This document shows positions 22,724-34,669 of a stretch of DNA of 64,000 nucleotides, piece by piece. The notes below the pieces were generated by a model. The model worked only from the letters and a program-made list of their open reading frames with translations, had not been told where the DNA came from and did not search any database. Made by a program: the position numbers and the translations under genes. Positions within the stretch are counted from its first letter, which is position 1. The number at the start of each line of letters is the position of its first letter. The DNA is from Aphrocallistes beatrix (lineage: Eukaryota; Porifera; Hexactinellida; Sceptrulophora; Aphrocallistidae): NCBI GenBank assembly GCA_963281255.1, contig OY725493.1, positions 3,999,857 to 4,063,856 on the forward strand, written 5' to 3'.

Positions 22724-23511
22724 AATTAACAATTAGTAAACTATTTTGACCTAATAAGTGTAGTTTTGAAAATGTATTCACGATACAGCTGGTAATAGGT
22801 ACTACTATAGTGATTATTAGCACGAAAAATTCTTCGCAGGATGATTAGTTGCGGAAACCTAAGTTGTATGTACAATGTGTAAGAAGTTGGTGCTTTTAGG
22901 TGTGGAATTATGATGAGGTGGCCGAAGACGATTGCATTTGAAAGGATGAATGGAGCTCGAATCAAGTGTCAAGGAGGCTTTTGAGGCCGAGAATTTAAGT
23001 TGTCACATGATATCATGGCATTTTAGGCGCATGATAATGTAATCATGGGATTTTGCACAACAACCGTAGCTTATGTACAAGCTTTTACAGTCTAGATGTC
23101 TTGATTTTCAGCCGCTATGACTCGAAATCATCCGAAAGTGGAAATACATTGGATTCTGATTATATTTGTATTCATGCATTATATACGATAGCGACGAATT
23201 TTCCGCCATTCCTCATGAGGGACTAAGATATTTTTATAGTATAATTCTGAATTTCGTACTGTCCCCGTTTGTATTAACGACTAATCTCTTCTCTATAATT
23301 TGTTTATTCTCCATTGGCGCCGATTTTCAGTTTTTTTCAAATTTTTTATAAAACCTTCTCCATTGATAATCTTAAAGCGAATCCGTGGTAATACAAATAA
23401 TTTTGGACGTCCTTGATGTTTCTCATTTCAGAAAATCCTTCTTTAAATTTCAGAAACTATATGTGATACAGAGCTGATATTTTGTCAAAAGATGCGATCC
23501 TATTACGAAAA
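22724..23511. other. No recognised feature
   Basis: Unique sequence with only short frames. Nothing supportable. Confidence 0.3.
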
Positions 23512-23626
23512 AAAAGCCCCTCACAGACGGGCCAGAACTGTGCTTCCACATTCCTTGGATGATGACACAATACATGTCATCCAAGGAATTTGGAAGCACA
23601 TTTCTAGCCCTCTGTGAGGTGCTTTT
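23512..23626. other. 115-nt hairpin, miRNA-precursor-like
   Basis: The upper arms GTGCTTCCACATTCCTTGGA and TCCAAGGAATTTGGAAGCAC pair with one mismatch and extend by three pairs to a loop of about 14 nt. The lower arms CCTCACAGACGGGCCAGAA and TTCTAGCCCTCTGTGAGG extend the stem, and AAAAGC/GCTTTT closes it. Total stem about 48 bp. It could be a miRNA precursor or a tiny palindromic MITE; no TA or other duplication is evident. Confidence 0.55.
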
Positions 23627-24152
23627 CTTACATTAATTAAAGGTTGTAGGATTAAAATTGTGGTTGTAAATTTTGGCTGTGTCATCATGATGACGTAAGC
23701 ATAATTAATTGAGATAATTTTGTTGAGACATCTATATTGAACACTTTATTGAACAATTGTTTATCTCAAACTATTAAAATTTGACCTCTAATAGGCATTT
23801 ATCATTAAAATTAGGCGATGATGACACGACAACAATTTAAACCGCAAATTGCTCAGAAGTCCTATGTCCGATGGATCTAGGAATGAAATAGGTTTTAGAG
23901 GGCCTCATATTTCACCAGTGTTACCAATCTCAAGTTTCTAGCTCTTCTAGTTTTTGTGCAATAAGCAAAAGAATGAAATCACAAAATGCTACGTAATGAT
24001 GATGATTTAGCATGTATTAAAAATCGTATGGTTAGGTGCACATCTACATATATGTTCGCAGCTTCACAAAATATTTCAGGGCGATATCTTTTAAACTCTG
24101 GTCTGTGCACCACTTACGGTCGGCCGGCAATACACCAGCACTCATTTTAGTT

Positions 24153-24211
24153 CTGTGCTACTATATTATTATATTGGATCATAGATCAATATAATAATAT
24201 AGGAAGCACAC
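24153..24211. other. Short AT-rich hairpin
   Basis: CTATATTATTATATTG pairs with CAATATAATAATATAG around a loop of about 13 nt, and the flanks TGTGCT and AGCACA extend the stem after a small bulge. It may be a decayed MITE. Confidence 0.5.
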
Positions 24212-24877
24212 TAAAAAAACAACAACCTCGGTATGAAATTTGAAATCCTCCCCAATTGTGTTACTATGTGACTTTCTGCTTATGGGCTGGTAAACACAAT
24301 CTGACTTATTTATTTGAGATTCTGAAATCAGTTAAAACAAAGGTGTAGAATTCATTTCTTGAATTAATTTTCTTATCTAACAACTATATTAATGGGTATA
24401 GGATTCCTTTGAACCAACTGGTCCATAAGAATAAGAATAGTTGATTTTGAGGATGTTTGAGGCTGGCCATCACAACATTCCATTAACCTTGAATAGTTTA
24501 CTCCATTAGAAGATAACAGAAGAATTATAAATATTCATCAAAAAAATAGTATTTGATTGTAAGGATTCAATGTTATCTAAATAATGAAGAAAGAATGTAT
24601 TCCATTCTGATATTCTCACGTGTCATATAACCGTAGAATTTGTTGATTGCATTTCTCATGTTGTTTTTGGAGCCAAAATACAATATTGATACAGATCATA
24701 ACAGCTAGTATAAACAGCCATAATAGGTACTAATCAAATTTGTGTACTTTATCAATTAAAATTACAAGCCAGTACAAAATAATCCATGTTTACTTTTCCA
24801 TATTCCTAAATGAATACATACGCGTGGAAATTTTTATCTCATATCTCAAGGCCTTCGCGAGGCTTGGTTTGGGCCCT
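24212..24877. other. No recognised feature
   Basis: Unique AT-rich sequence. No repeats or frames that I can support. Confidence 0.3.
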
Positions 24878-25200
24878 ATTATGCACTAACCTGACAAAAG
24901 TATTTGAACACTAAATAATTTCACAGCCAAATACGTAATACTAATTGAGTAGATTAGTGACAACAAATATTTCCAAACGGTTAGGGATACTAGTCGGCTT
25001 TCAGCCTCGAAATATGAAGATTTCTAATCAATTGTTCATGTTCTATGTTTTCAAATTATCAATCAGTACCACTGTGTGACACATATGCTAATTTTAGCCA
25101 CTAAACATGATGATGATGATTTACATTTGGTGGCACAGGTTGATAATTTTGTCGTAACTTGATAATTATCCCCAATTAGCTTGAATACGAGTGTTAAGTT
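24878..25200. mobile_element. Tc1-like MITE, one end
   Basis: CACTAACCTGACAAAAGTAT followed by TTGAACACTAAA matches the end style of the Tc1-like MITEs at 9.1-10.8 kb. The palindromic interior and right end are not clear. Confidence 0.45.
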
Positions 25201-26489
25201 GGATTAGGATTTGATCGCGCACACTTGAAGTGTTAATTTGTCAACCAACTTCCGACTTTGATAAATTCGATGTTTTTAGAGAGGAAGAACAGACGTTTAT
25301 GAAAATTATTTATACCTTTTAGTAGTCAATTTTTATAATAAAACCGGGCACAGCTTCAACAATATTGTTAGTAGTTCATCTAAAAATTACAATTCAAAAC
25401 TTTGCATTAAAATTTCGATTAGTCATCATAAGGTTGCGCAATAGGTTATATAAGTGACAAATGTGGTGATTTTCAGTGGTCGTTTAAGTGCACTTCTAAG
25501 TGTTTTTATAATAAATTTCAGGGCGGGCATTATCGTGCAATAATTTCAACTCCTTCGCTCCAGTACTAGGTCTTCGTTTAAATAGTCGTTGTTCAACTTC
25601 CCTGTAATGGTTTGTCCAAAAAAAAAGACCACATTATTTGAAGGGTAATTTATCAAAGATTCCAGACTAAAATCTTGTTAGTAACTTTAACTCAAAAGTT
25701 AATCATTGTATTCGAAGATCCTCTTAACCAAAACGGTGCAAAATTGTCTCTTCTACCGAATGGATAATTTAGAATTTTATAATAGTGACAATCTACAGAG
25801 TTGCCACCCTTTATAGGAAATAAAAGCCTAATAATGGACAAACTTTGATTCTAAAAGATCATAAATGTGTCCTGTAGAAAGTCGTTTTAAGTTAAATTCG
25901 AAATCAGTCATTTCGTGAGGAGATAAATCTGCGTCGTTATGGTTAGGAAGATTTTTAATACAACGAATAAATTTTGAGTTAAAGTAATGGACAATGATTT
26001 TAGGCTGGAATTTTTTAAAAATTATTACGTGTTCAAAATTGTGCAATCAGGTGGGGTTTTTGGTTAGGAATAGTCCAAGAAGGGGATCTGGAGGTTTTTA
26101 GGTATGGATTACCTAATTTTAACATTGGTGAACTAATTATAAATATTCTATGTTATTAAATGTCAACTAAGACTAGATACATAGAAATAAACCTTTCAAA
26201 ATTGTCCCATCCTGTTATTGAGTGTCATCTCACACTTATAGTATTCCCAAAAACCGGTTATGGTGAAAAAATAATTTGTTTTAGAGACAAAAAGTGTTAT
26301 GGAGAAAAAGATATAAAAGGAGGCAATCATTTCAGAAGTTGGCCACTATACATAGTAAGTCAGCAAACTAAAAATTAATTGGTTATTATCACCTGATCAT
26401 GAAAATATTCACCTAGGAAGGTTTGTGATACCCAATAAACTTTTCGTCTCAAGTAAACTATTCTCTATCTCCTCTAATTTTAGTTATTA
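25201..26489. other. No recognised feature
   Basis: Two 72-codon frames (25828-26046 reverse, 26160-26378 forward) occur here, but neither shows a domain, a conserved relative or codon signal that I recognise. Confidence 0.3.
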
Positions 26490-26850
26490 CAAGGGCGCTT
26501 CGCTTGCTTACGCTGCGCGGCGGGCGGACACTTTGTGTCCGCAGGAGGCGCCGTTTGGGCGCCTGGGCCCCTATTATTTAAAGAAAAGGTAGATAAAATC
26601 TCTGAATACGTGTCTTACTGTTATAATCGATATCACTCAAAAACAACAAATTTTGTCATTTTTTATGTTTTTGATGCGTAATGATGACGTCATAATAAAG
26701 TGATGAGTCAGCAGTTATTATATTCCGAAAACTGAAATTTCTAAATATAAAAAAAGGTGACAGGTCAGAACTTAGTGTAGCCATAGCCAAAAGACTCCCA
26801 CATGCCAAAAATCAGCTTTCTGTGACTAGCAGTTTCTTCAAGCAATTCGT

Positions 26851-26921
<71 letters not shown>

Positions 26922-26935
26922 TATATATACAGAGT
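26490..26935 (-). mobile_element. Helitron-like copy with long (TA)n, 5' tip lost
   Basis: The 3' end (CAAGGGCGCTTCGCTTGCTT) follows an A, and the stem-loops and internal block are present. The internal TA microsatellite has grown to about 70 bp at 26850-26925. The terminal TCCTTACTATTAAAAC is not found beyond it. Confidence 0.8.
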
Positions 26936-27191
26936 TTTTATTTTTTTGGAAACATTGTTTATAGTATAATGATGTATATTCAAAGTTTGGATTTTTATGA
27001 TGAGTCATCTTCAATTGACAACTTATATATGTATATTTATAAAAAGTGTCAAGATATATGATGAACATTGGCTCGTTGAAAGTTGTATCACTTTCATCAT
27101 CAAGTTATTAAGTTTCAAACATTTGTGTAATAGTATCTTTAAATGGATATGATTAATCTAGTTCAGTAATATTTGTGTGATATAATTGATA

Positions 27192-27686
27192 CAAGCAGGC
27201 TTCGCTTGTTTGCGCCGCGCGGCTGGAGGACACTTTTTGTCCACCGGAGGGGCCCGTTGGGCGCCTGGGATCACATTGATTAATTATAAGGGAGATAACA
27301 TCTACGTCTATCATACTGTTATAATCGATATCATACGAAAAATCACCAAATTCGTCAATTTTTAAAAATTTGATGCGTAATGATAACGTCATAGCAGAGT
27401 GATGAGTCATCATTTTTTGATGATAGTTACATCATATGTGAGATATATTAATATACACATTCTATTAAAATATCAGCTCTCTATCACCTAAAATGGCTGA
27501 GTTATGATCGAAAAACTGAAATTTCTAATTATAAAAAGGTGACAATGACGTCATAATTCCATGATGCGCCGACATTTTAGTCTGAGGTCAGAACTTAGTG
27601 GGACCATAGCCAAAAGACTCCCACATGCAAAAAATCAGCTTTCTGCGCCGGACAGTTTCTGCAATCAGCTCGTTCAGAGACATATA
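27192..27686 (-). mobile_element. Helitron-like copy, 5' end replaced by a Tigger-like MITE
   Basis: It starts CAAGCAGGCTTCGCTTG after an A, is collinear with H1 in reverse, and runs to AGCTCGTTCAGAGACATATA where a Tigger-like MITE is inserted. Confidence 0.82.
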
Positions 27687-27840
27687 CAGTCGACTCCGCT
27701 TAATAGGGCCACATCGGTCAGAGGACATTTTGACCCGAAGAAGCAGTGAACCCAATTAACCGAAAATATTTTGTACTAGCTTCTATGTGTGAGAGCTATT
27801 GTGTCCTCCCAAAATAGGCCCTATTAAGCGGATCGACTAT
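27687..27840. mobile_element. Tigger-like MITE, deleted copy
   Basis: It has the CAGTCGACTCCGCTTAAT left end, and its interior matches the 188-bp copies at 20063 and 55880 with about 30 bp missing. The right tip is slightly rearranged (GCGGATCGACTATG). Confidence 0.8.
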
Positions 27841-27860
27841 GTATATATATATATATGTTA

Positions 27861-28567
27861 CAGAGTATCTGTAAAATCAGGGTAATTGTAATTACCCTGA
27901 TTTTTTTAGGGTAATTGTAATTACCCTGGTTCAATCAGGGTAATTGTAATTACCCTGACTTTTTTCAAGGTAATTGTAATTACTTTGTTTTTTTAGGTTA
28001 ATTATAGTGACCACTCATTGTATAGTGGATCATTTGTATAGGCGCAACTTGGGCCATTTTCACATGTCCATCCAGATTTGCTCAGCCTGTAATACACAAG
28101 TACGGGAAACACAATTTAGCTCACCTAAGAGCAATTGTCCTATTAATAGGATTCCTCAATTGACAGTTGCATTGTAACAGGTAACATTGCCCACCCTGAA
28201 TTCGCCCCTTTCCATACTATAAGTTAACAATTATACCACCTAAGTACCATATTAGGAAGTGGAGTTTTCTAAATGTAATTGTGTAACTTATAAAACTGGT
28301 ACATTAATGGGTGTGTTATATGTACTATGAATATGTATTTTCTGAAATTCTACAAGTTTCAAATAGGCTGTTAGATGTTCTCATCTAGAAAATTATAATT
28401 GAATTTTAACCGGGGAATAGGGGATAAACCAGTTTTATCCCGTCCCATGCTCCCCCACTTATGGAGATTATACTGTAATTACAATTACCCTGATTGAACC
28501 AGGGTAATTACAATTACCCTAAAAAAATCAGGGTAATTACAATTACCCTGATTTTACAGATACCCTG
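27861..28567. mobile_element. MITE with palindromic subrepeats in its TIRs
   Basis: The ends CAGAGTATCTGTAAAATCAG and its near-complement are flanked by TA (27859-27860, 28568-28569). Each TIR is built from copies of the self-complementary unit AGGGTAATTGTAATTACCCT: four on the left (one diverged), three on the right. The 450-bp interior is unique and non-coding. Confidence 0.88.
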
Positions 28568-28569
28568 TA

Positions 28570-29022
28570 ACATAAATCGAACGTACCAATCACCATAATT
28601 GTTCTATCACAACACTCCTATATGCAAATCGAAAGCTGATCCCCTGAGCTATACAATGGACAAATCGAAAATATAATATTTTCACTAATTTCTGAATACA
28701 GATCACGGTTCAGTACTTATGAAAATGACCTAAGTATTACTAAGTAGCTGATATAAAACCACCCCCAAATATCACAAAAATACAGTTACTTGTATATTTG
28801 AATATCAGAAGTATGCATTTTGTAACGTTAAGCCTCAAACCGACATATCCCATTATAAATCTATCTGCACCAGCGAGGAGCCTACTTTGCGCGACCACTA
28901 AATCATCTCCAAATTGCTTGAAAATTTTATAGAGCATACTTGGTGATCTATGTCAACTATTCGTGCATCTGTGCTTCTAAATATTTCAACTTTCGAAGTT
29001 TTTGGAGCACCCTAAAATATAA
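28570..29022. other. No recognised feature
   Basis: Unique AT-rich sequence. Short frames only. Confidence 0.3.
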
Positions 29023-29325
29023 AACGAATTGATTGAAGAAATTTCCAAGCACAGAAATGTGGGTTTCTTTTGCCTATGGCTCCACTAAGTTCAGAACTCG
29101 AAAATGTCGACTCATCGTGGAATTATTACGTCATTGTCACATTTTTATAATTAGAAATTTCAGTTTTTCGACCATAACTCAGCAATTTTAAGTGTGGAAG
29201 TCTGAACTTTTAATAAAATGTGTATATTAATATACCTCACATATGATACAACTCTCATCAAAAAATGATGACTCATCACTCTGTTATGATGTCATCATTA
29301 ACTCATAAATGCGTCAAAAACATCC
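29023..29325 (+). mobile_element. Helitron-like internal fragment
   Basis: It matches the family from ACGAATTGATTGAAGAAA to the ATGATGACTCATCACTCTG block and lacks both ends. Confidence 0.75.
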
Positions 29326-29887
29326 AATTATTTTCAGTTTTTCGTAATCAGTTATTATCTTAAGTAACTAGCTTATTGGTAGTGTCGGAATCCGTTTTTA
29401 ATTTGATCTGGTGACGTCAGAATTTTTCAGAAATTCGATTTTCTTCATTCCATATTGCATTTTACACGTAAATTGTGATCTGTCCCTCGCTTTGATATGT
29501 CCCGTTATTCCACACTTAGTATGGTATGAATCAATTATATTCGCTTGATAATTTACAGATTCCACATGTTTGTCACACTAAATGATATTTGAGGATAAAA
29601 CTTCGATAAATCTTGTCAAAATGTAGCGTTTTGTATTATATCACTTTTTACTGTCCCCATATGACTGTCAACATATATTGCTATTTTTCATATTTGCGTG
29701 TTTACCAAACCCTTAGAATAATCAGTATCAGTTTAGAACCTGAAACAATATTTTTCATAATTTAGATCATATAAACTAAGGACTTATCATGTCCCGACAT
29801 TATCCCCCAAAATAAATAAATTCAATTTTCCAATAATGTTATATTATTCTCTTCGATATGTTAAACCTTGATTAAATATTATAGTGA
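29326..29887. other. No recognised feature
   Basis: Unique sequence between Helitron-like copies. Confidence 0.3.
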
Positions 29888-30390
29888 CAAGCGCGCTTCG
29901 CTTGATTGCGCAGCGCGGCTGGAGGATGCTTTATGCCTGCCGGAGGCGCCCTTTTGGGAGCCTGGGTTCAAATTGATTAATTATAAGATAGATAACATCT
30001 ACACATACGTCTGTTTTACTGTCATACTCGAAATCACTCAAAAAATAGCCATATCTGTCAATATTTCGATTTTTGATGAGTAATGATAAGGTTATAACAG
30101 AGTGATGAGTCAACAATTTTTGAATATAGTTATACCATCTGTGAAGAATATTAATATACACATTCTATTAAAATTTCAGCTTTCTATCACCTAAATGGCT
30201 GAGTTATAGTCGAAAAACTGAAATTTCTAATTATAAAAAGGTGACAATGAAGTCATAATTCCATGATGAGTCGACATTTTCGTCAGAGGTCAGAATTTAG
30301 TGGAAACATAGCCGAAGGAGATGCCAAAAATCAGGTTTCTGCACCTGGCAGTTTCCTCAATCAACTCCTTACAGATATATATATTCGTAT
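29888..30390 (-). mobile_element. Helitron-like copy, 5' tip missing
   Basis: It begins CAAGCGCGCTTCGCTTG after A and is collinear with the reverse of H1 to the (TA)n, where a forward 5' end (TCCTTACTATTAAAACTCGA at 30392) abuts. Confidence 0.82.
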
Positions 30391-30391
30391 A

Positions 30392-30457
30392 TCCTTACTA
30401 TTAAAACTCGATTAAAATTTGTATATGTATGTATATATGTGAGTACAAGCGTGAGTA
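30392..30457 (+). mobile_element. Helitron 5'-end stub
   Basis: A forward 5' terminus plus TATG-rich tract is cut off by the 3' end of a reverse copy (A|CAAGCGTGC at 30458). It is the same junction type as at 13011/13012. Confidence 0.75.
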
Positions 30458-30895
30458 CAAGCGTGCATCGCATGCTTGCGCTCTGCGGCTGGCGGACACT
30501 TTGTGTCCGCCACTGTTACGTTCTGCTACGTATAATCGATATCGCACAAAAAATCACCAAATTCGTCAATTTTTAAAAATTTGATGCGTATTGATAACGT
30601 CATAACCGAGTAATGAGCCATCATTTTTTGATGATAGTTGTGTCATATGTGAGATATATTAATATACACATTATATTAAAATTTCAGCCTTGTATACCGT
30701 AAAGTGGCTGAGTTGTTGCAGAAAAACTAAAATATCAAATTAGAAAAAGATGACAATGACGTCATAATTCCATGATGAGTCAACATTTTCATCTGGTTAG
30801 AACTTAGTAGAGCCATAGCAAAAAAAATCAAAAATCAGCTTTCTGTGCCTGGTAGTTTTTTCAATCAATTCGTTAAATATATACTATATATATAT
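30458..30895 (-). mobile_element. Helitron-like copy
   Basis: Family 3' end with GGCGGACAC/GTGTCCGCC stem, a deletion just inside it, then the normal internal block to a short TA tract. The 5' terminus is missing. Confidence 0.8.
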
Positions 30896-30899
30896 ATAT

Positions 30900-31351
30900 A
30901 AGCGCGCATCGCTTGCTTGCGCTGCGCGGCTGGCAGACACTTTGTGTCCCAATGGTTAATTATAAGAAAGATAACATCTCTAAATATGTCTATAATAGTG
31001 TTAAAATCGATATCACTCGAAAAATCACCAAATTTTTCAATTTTGAAAATTTTGATGCGTAATGATAACATCATAACAGAGTGATGAGTCACCATTTTTT
31101 TGATGATAGTTATGTGAGGTATATTTATATACAGATTATATTAAAATTTCAGCCTTCTATCACTTAAAATGGCTGAGTTATGGTTAAAAAACTGAAATTT
31201 CTAATTATAAAAGGTGACAATGACGTCATAATTTCATGATGAGTAGACATTTTGGTCTGAATTCAGAACATAGTGGAGCCATAGCTAAAATACTCCCACA
31301 TGCCAAAAATCAGCTTTCTGCGCCCGGCAGTTTCTTCAATCAATTCGTTAC

Positions 31352-31388
<37 letters not shown>

Positions 31389-31416
31389 TACATTAATCGA
31401 GTTTTAATAGTAAGGA
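30900..31416 (-). mobile_element. Helitron-like copy with intact 5' end
   Basis: Collinear with H1 in reverse and ending in the complement of TCCTTACTATTAAAACTCGA at 31416 before T. It abuts the previous copy within a TA tract. Confidence 0.85.
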
Positions 31417-31438
31417 TATACTAGTACTATATACTACA

Positions 31439-32051
31439 TCCTTACTATTAAAACTCGATGATTGTATATATATATATATATCTGTAACGAATTGATTGAA
31501 GAAACTGCCGGGCGCAGAAGGCTGATTTTTGGCATGTGGGAGTCTTTTGGCTATGGCTCCAGTAAGTTCTGAGTTCAGAGCAAAATGTCGACTCATCATG
31601 GAATTATGACGTCATTGTAACATTTTAAAAAGTTAAGCAACACAGTTATTCGGGAATAACTCAGCCATTATAGGAGATAGAAGGCTGAAATTTTAATAGA
31701 ATCTGTATACTAACATACTTCACATATGATGCGACTTTCATCAAAAAATGATGACTCATCACTTTGTTATGACGTCATCATTACGCGTCAAAATTATAAA
31801 AATTGACAAATTTGGTGATTTTTCGTGCGATATCGATTATAATAGTAGGACAGACGTATTTAGAGATGTTATCTCCCTTATGATTAATCAATGGTGACCA
31901 CAGGCGCCCACGAAGTGTTCGCCGCGCGCGGAGCGCAAAAAAGCGAATCTCCCAAATAATTAACCAATGAGACCTCAGGCGCCCAAAGGGCGCCTCAGGC
32001 GGACACAAAGTGTCCGCCAGCCGCGCAGCGCAAGGAAGCGAAGCGCGCTTG
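31439..32051 (+). mobile_element. Helitron-like copy with duplicated 3' region
   Basis: It starts A|TCCTTACTATTAAAACTCGA and ends GCGCGCTTG|T. The 3' region is present twice: a rearranged GCGCCCACGAAGTGTTCGCC segment, then a perfect set including AGGCGCCCAAAGGGCGCCT (31977-31995). 613 bp. Confidence 0.85.
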
Positions 32052-32464
32052 TACTACTATTAAAACTTGATTAATGTTTATATATGTGTGTGTATATATA
32101 AATATATCTGTAACGAATTGATTGAAGAAACTGTCAGGCGCAGAAAGCTGATTTTTGGCATGTGGGAGTATTTTGGCTATGGCTCCAGCAAGTTCTGAGC
32201 TCAGACGAAAATGTCGACTCATCATGGAATTATTACGTCATTGTCACATTTTTAAAAGTTAAGCAACACAGTTATTCGAGCATAACTCAGCCATTATAGG
32301 AGATAGAAGGCTGAAATTTTAATAGAATATGTATACTAACATACCTAATATATGATGCAACTATCATCAAAAAAGATTACTCATCACTCTGTTATGACGT
32401 CATCATTACTCTTCAAAATTTTAAAAATTGATAAATTTGGTGATTTTTCGTGCGATATAGATTA

Positions 32465-33621
32465 CAAGCGCGTTTCGCATGCTTGCGCTGCGCGGCTGGC
32501 GGACACTTTGTGTCCGCCGGAGGCTCCCTTCTGTCGCCTGGAGGTGACATAGGTTAATTATAAGGGAGATATCATCTCTAAATATGTCCATCTTAATTTT
32601 AAAATCGATATCACTCGAAAAAACACCAAATTTGTCAATTTTTAAAATTTTGGTGGGTAATGATGACGTCATAGCAAAGTGATGAGTCATCATTTTTTGA
32701 TGATAGTTGCATCATATGTGAGACGTGTTAGTATACAGATTTATCATAATTTCAGCCTTCTATCTCCTATAATAGCGGAGTTATGTCCGAATAATTGTGT
32801 TGCTTAACTTTTAATAATGTGACAATGACGTCATAATTCCATGATGAGTCGACATTTTGTTCTGAGCTCAGAACTTACTGGAGCCATACCCAAAAGATTC
32901 CCACATGCAAAAAATTAGCTTTCTGTGCCCGCCAGTTTCTTCAATCAATTCGTTACAGATATATATATATATACAGGGTGTCTCAAAAGTTCTGCAACAA
33001 ATTTTGCTGATGTATTATACATAGACAAATAGATCGAATATCCGATACCTCTTTTTGATCAAAAATAGGGAGGATTATCTTAATTATTTTGCATTCCCAA
33101 TGGCCTGCTTTTCTCAATTTATTTGCAATAATGGATTATATATATCGTTGTCTCATAAAGAATATTTTTTATCTTAATTAAAAAACTCATATCCATGGTA
33201 CTTTTTACGGCTATACTTAAAAATACTCGATCTTATCGAATATTTCTGTTGCATAAATCAAAAGTAATAATATTATATTAGTATTATGAATCAATTACAG
33301 AATATAGAAGTGATTTATGTAATATTTCATCAGAAAAATTGAGATCTTCAAACTTGACACTTTTGAGTTCCAAATTTTGTAGTCAATGGTATATAATTAT
33401 TTAAAATTTTATAAGAAATGTCTTTTGCGTAATGAGTTGAGCTCATTTCTATGCAAGAAGGGTGCTAGATTTCATTTATGGAGGCTAATTTGGACTAAAA
33501 CCAAGTGATCTTAGTCAAATTAACAAAGTAAATTGGTTGTTGCAGAACTTTTGAGACACCCTATATATATAAAACTAGATAAATAAATAAATATACATTA
33601 ATCGAGTTTTAATAGTAAGGA
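32465..33621 (-). mobile_element. Helitron-like copy nested in another Helitron
   Basis: It runs from CAAGCGCG (after A) to the complement of TCCTTACTATTAAAACTCGA (before T). The surrounding forward copy reads through the site as GATTA|TAACAG in its relatives, so no bases were duplicated. Its (TA)n holds a 590-bp mariner-like MITE. Confidence 0.9.
32974..33563. mobile_element. Mariner-like MITE, copy 1
   Basis: The tip CAGGGTGTCTCAAAAGTTCT and its complement lie at the ends, with TA on both sides inside a TA tract. The interior is similar throughout to the copy at 57632-58218 in opposite orientation. Non-coding. Confidence 0.9.
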
Positions 33622-33759
33622 TAACAGTAGGAAAGACGTATTTAGAAATGCTATCTCCCTTATAATTAACCAATGTGACCCCAGGCGATCGAAGGGAGCC
33701 TCCGGCGGACACAAAGTGTCAGCCAGCCCCGCAGCGCAAGCACGCGAAGCACACTTGTA

Positions 33760-34577
33760 TCCTTACTATTAATACTCGATTAATCTATATGTGTGTATAT
33801 ATATATATATACACTCGAACCTCTCTTATCCGGGCAGTGGCGGACCGGAGGGTGCCCGGATAACCGAATTTGCCCGGATATCGGAGGTCCGGATAAGAGA
33901 TGCGCCCGTAACTCAGAAATCAACTTGAATAGCAGTTTAGTGTAAAACTGTCAATTTGTATAATGGGTGAGTTTAAACAATATCTAGTGCCCGGAACTTA
34001 GAGGTTATCAAAATTTGAGTTCCGGATAAGAGAGGTGATTGTAAAATAGATATTCTATAAAGGAAAATAAACTATTCCATTGCGATTGATTAATACATTT
34101 TAAGCTGTATTTACCCCTGAATATATTAGATGTCGCAATTATCTTCCAAATTCATTATCAAAGTTCATTAAATAATATTACATGATAATGATTGCTGGAA
34201 TTGTGGTTAATAATTGACTTGAAAGTAGGACAATGCATATTGACTAAATGTCGAAAGGGCTGCCCGGTTGAGAAAGGTGCCCGGATATCGGAGGTCCGGA
34301 TAAGAGAGGTTCGAGTGAATATATATATATATCTGTAACGAATTGATTGAAGAAACTGCATCAATCCGCTATGATGTTATCATTACTCATCAAAGATTTA
34401 AAATTGACAAATTTTGTGATTTTTCGAGTGATATCGATTATAACAGTAGGAATGACCCATTTTAACATGTTATCTACTTTATGGTTAGTTAACTTGATCA
34501 TGTGCATTGCAGCGCGACTTCGGTGGACATAAAGGCCCGCCAGTCGCGGCGCAGCGCAAGCAAGCGAAGCCTGCTTG
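33760..34577 (+). mobile_element. Helitron-like copy with internal deletion and Tigger-like insertion
   Basis: It starts A|TCCTTACTATTAATACTCG directly after the previous copy's CTTGTA. A Tigger-like MITE sits in its (TA)n; about 250 bp of the internal block is deleted after GAAGAAACTGC. It ends CTGCTTG before T. Confidence 0.82.
33812..34317. mobile_element. pogo/Tigger-like MITE (copy 2)
   Basis: Same family as 890-1380, in opposite orientation. The left end ACTCGAACCTCTCTTATCC has TA beside it; the right flank has decayed to AA. Confidence 0.88.
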
Positions 34578-34608
34578 TATATATATATATATATTCATTA
34601 ATCTATCA

Positions 34609-34636
34609 TCCTTACTATTAAAACTCGATTATTGTG

Positions 34637-34669
<33 letters not shown>

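Larger units (their letters stand above)
32052..33757 (+). mobile_element. Helitron-like copy split by another Helitron
   Basis: The 5' part (32052-32464) and 3' part (33622-33757) join exactly into the family consensus GATTATAACAGTAGG when the reverse copy between them is removed. The 5' tip is slightly altered (TACTACTATTAAAACTTGAT); the 3' tip is CACACTTG before T. Confidence 0.88.

Noticed and set aside
23512-23626. Hairpin as a transcription terminator.
   Set aside because: Intrinsic terminators are a bacterial feature; the context is animal nuclear DNA.
26765-27068. Frames on both strands with long Ile-Tyr runs.
   Set aside because: They are translations of the (TA)n microsatellite in a Helitron-like copy.
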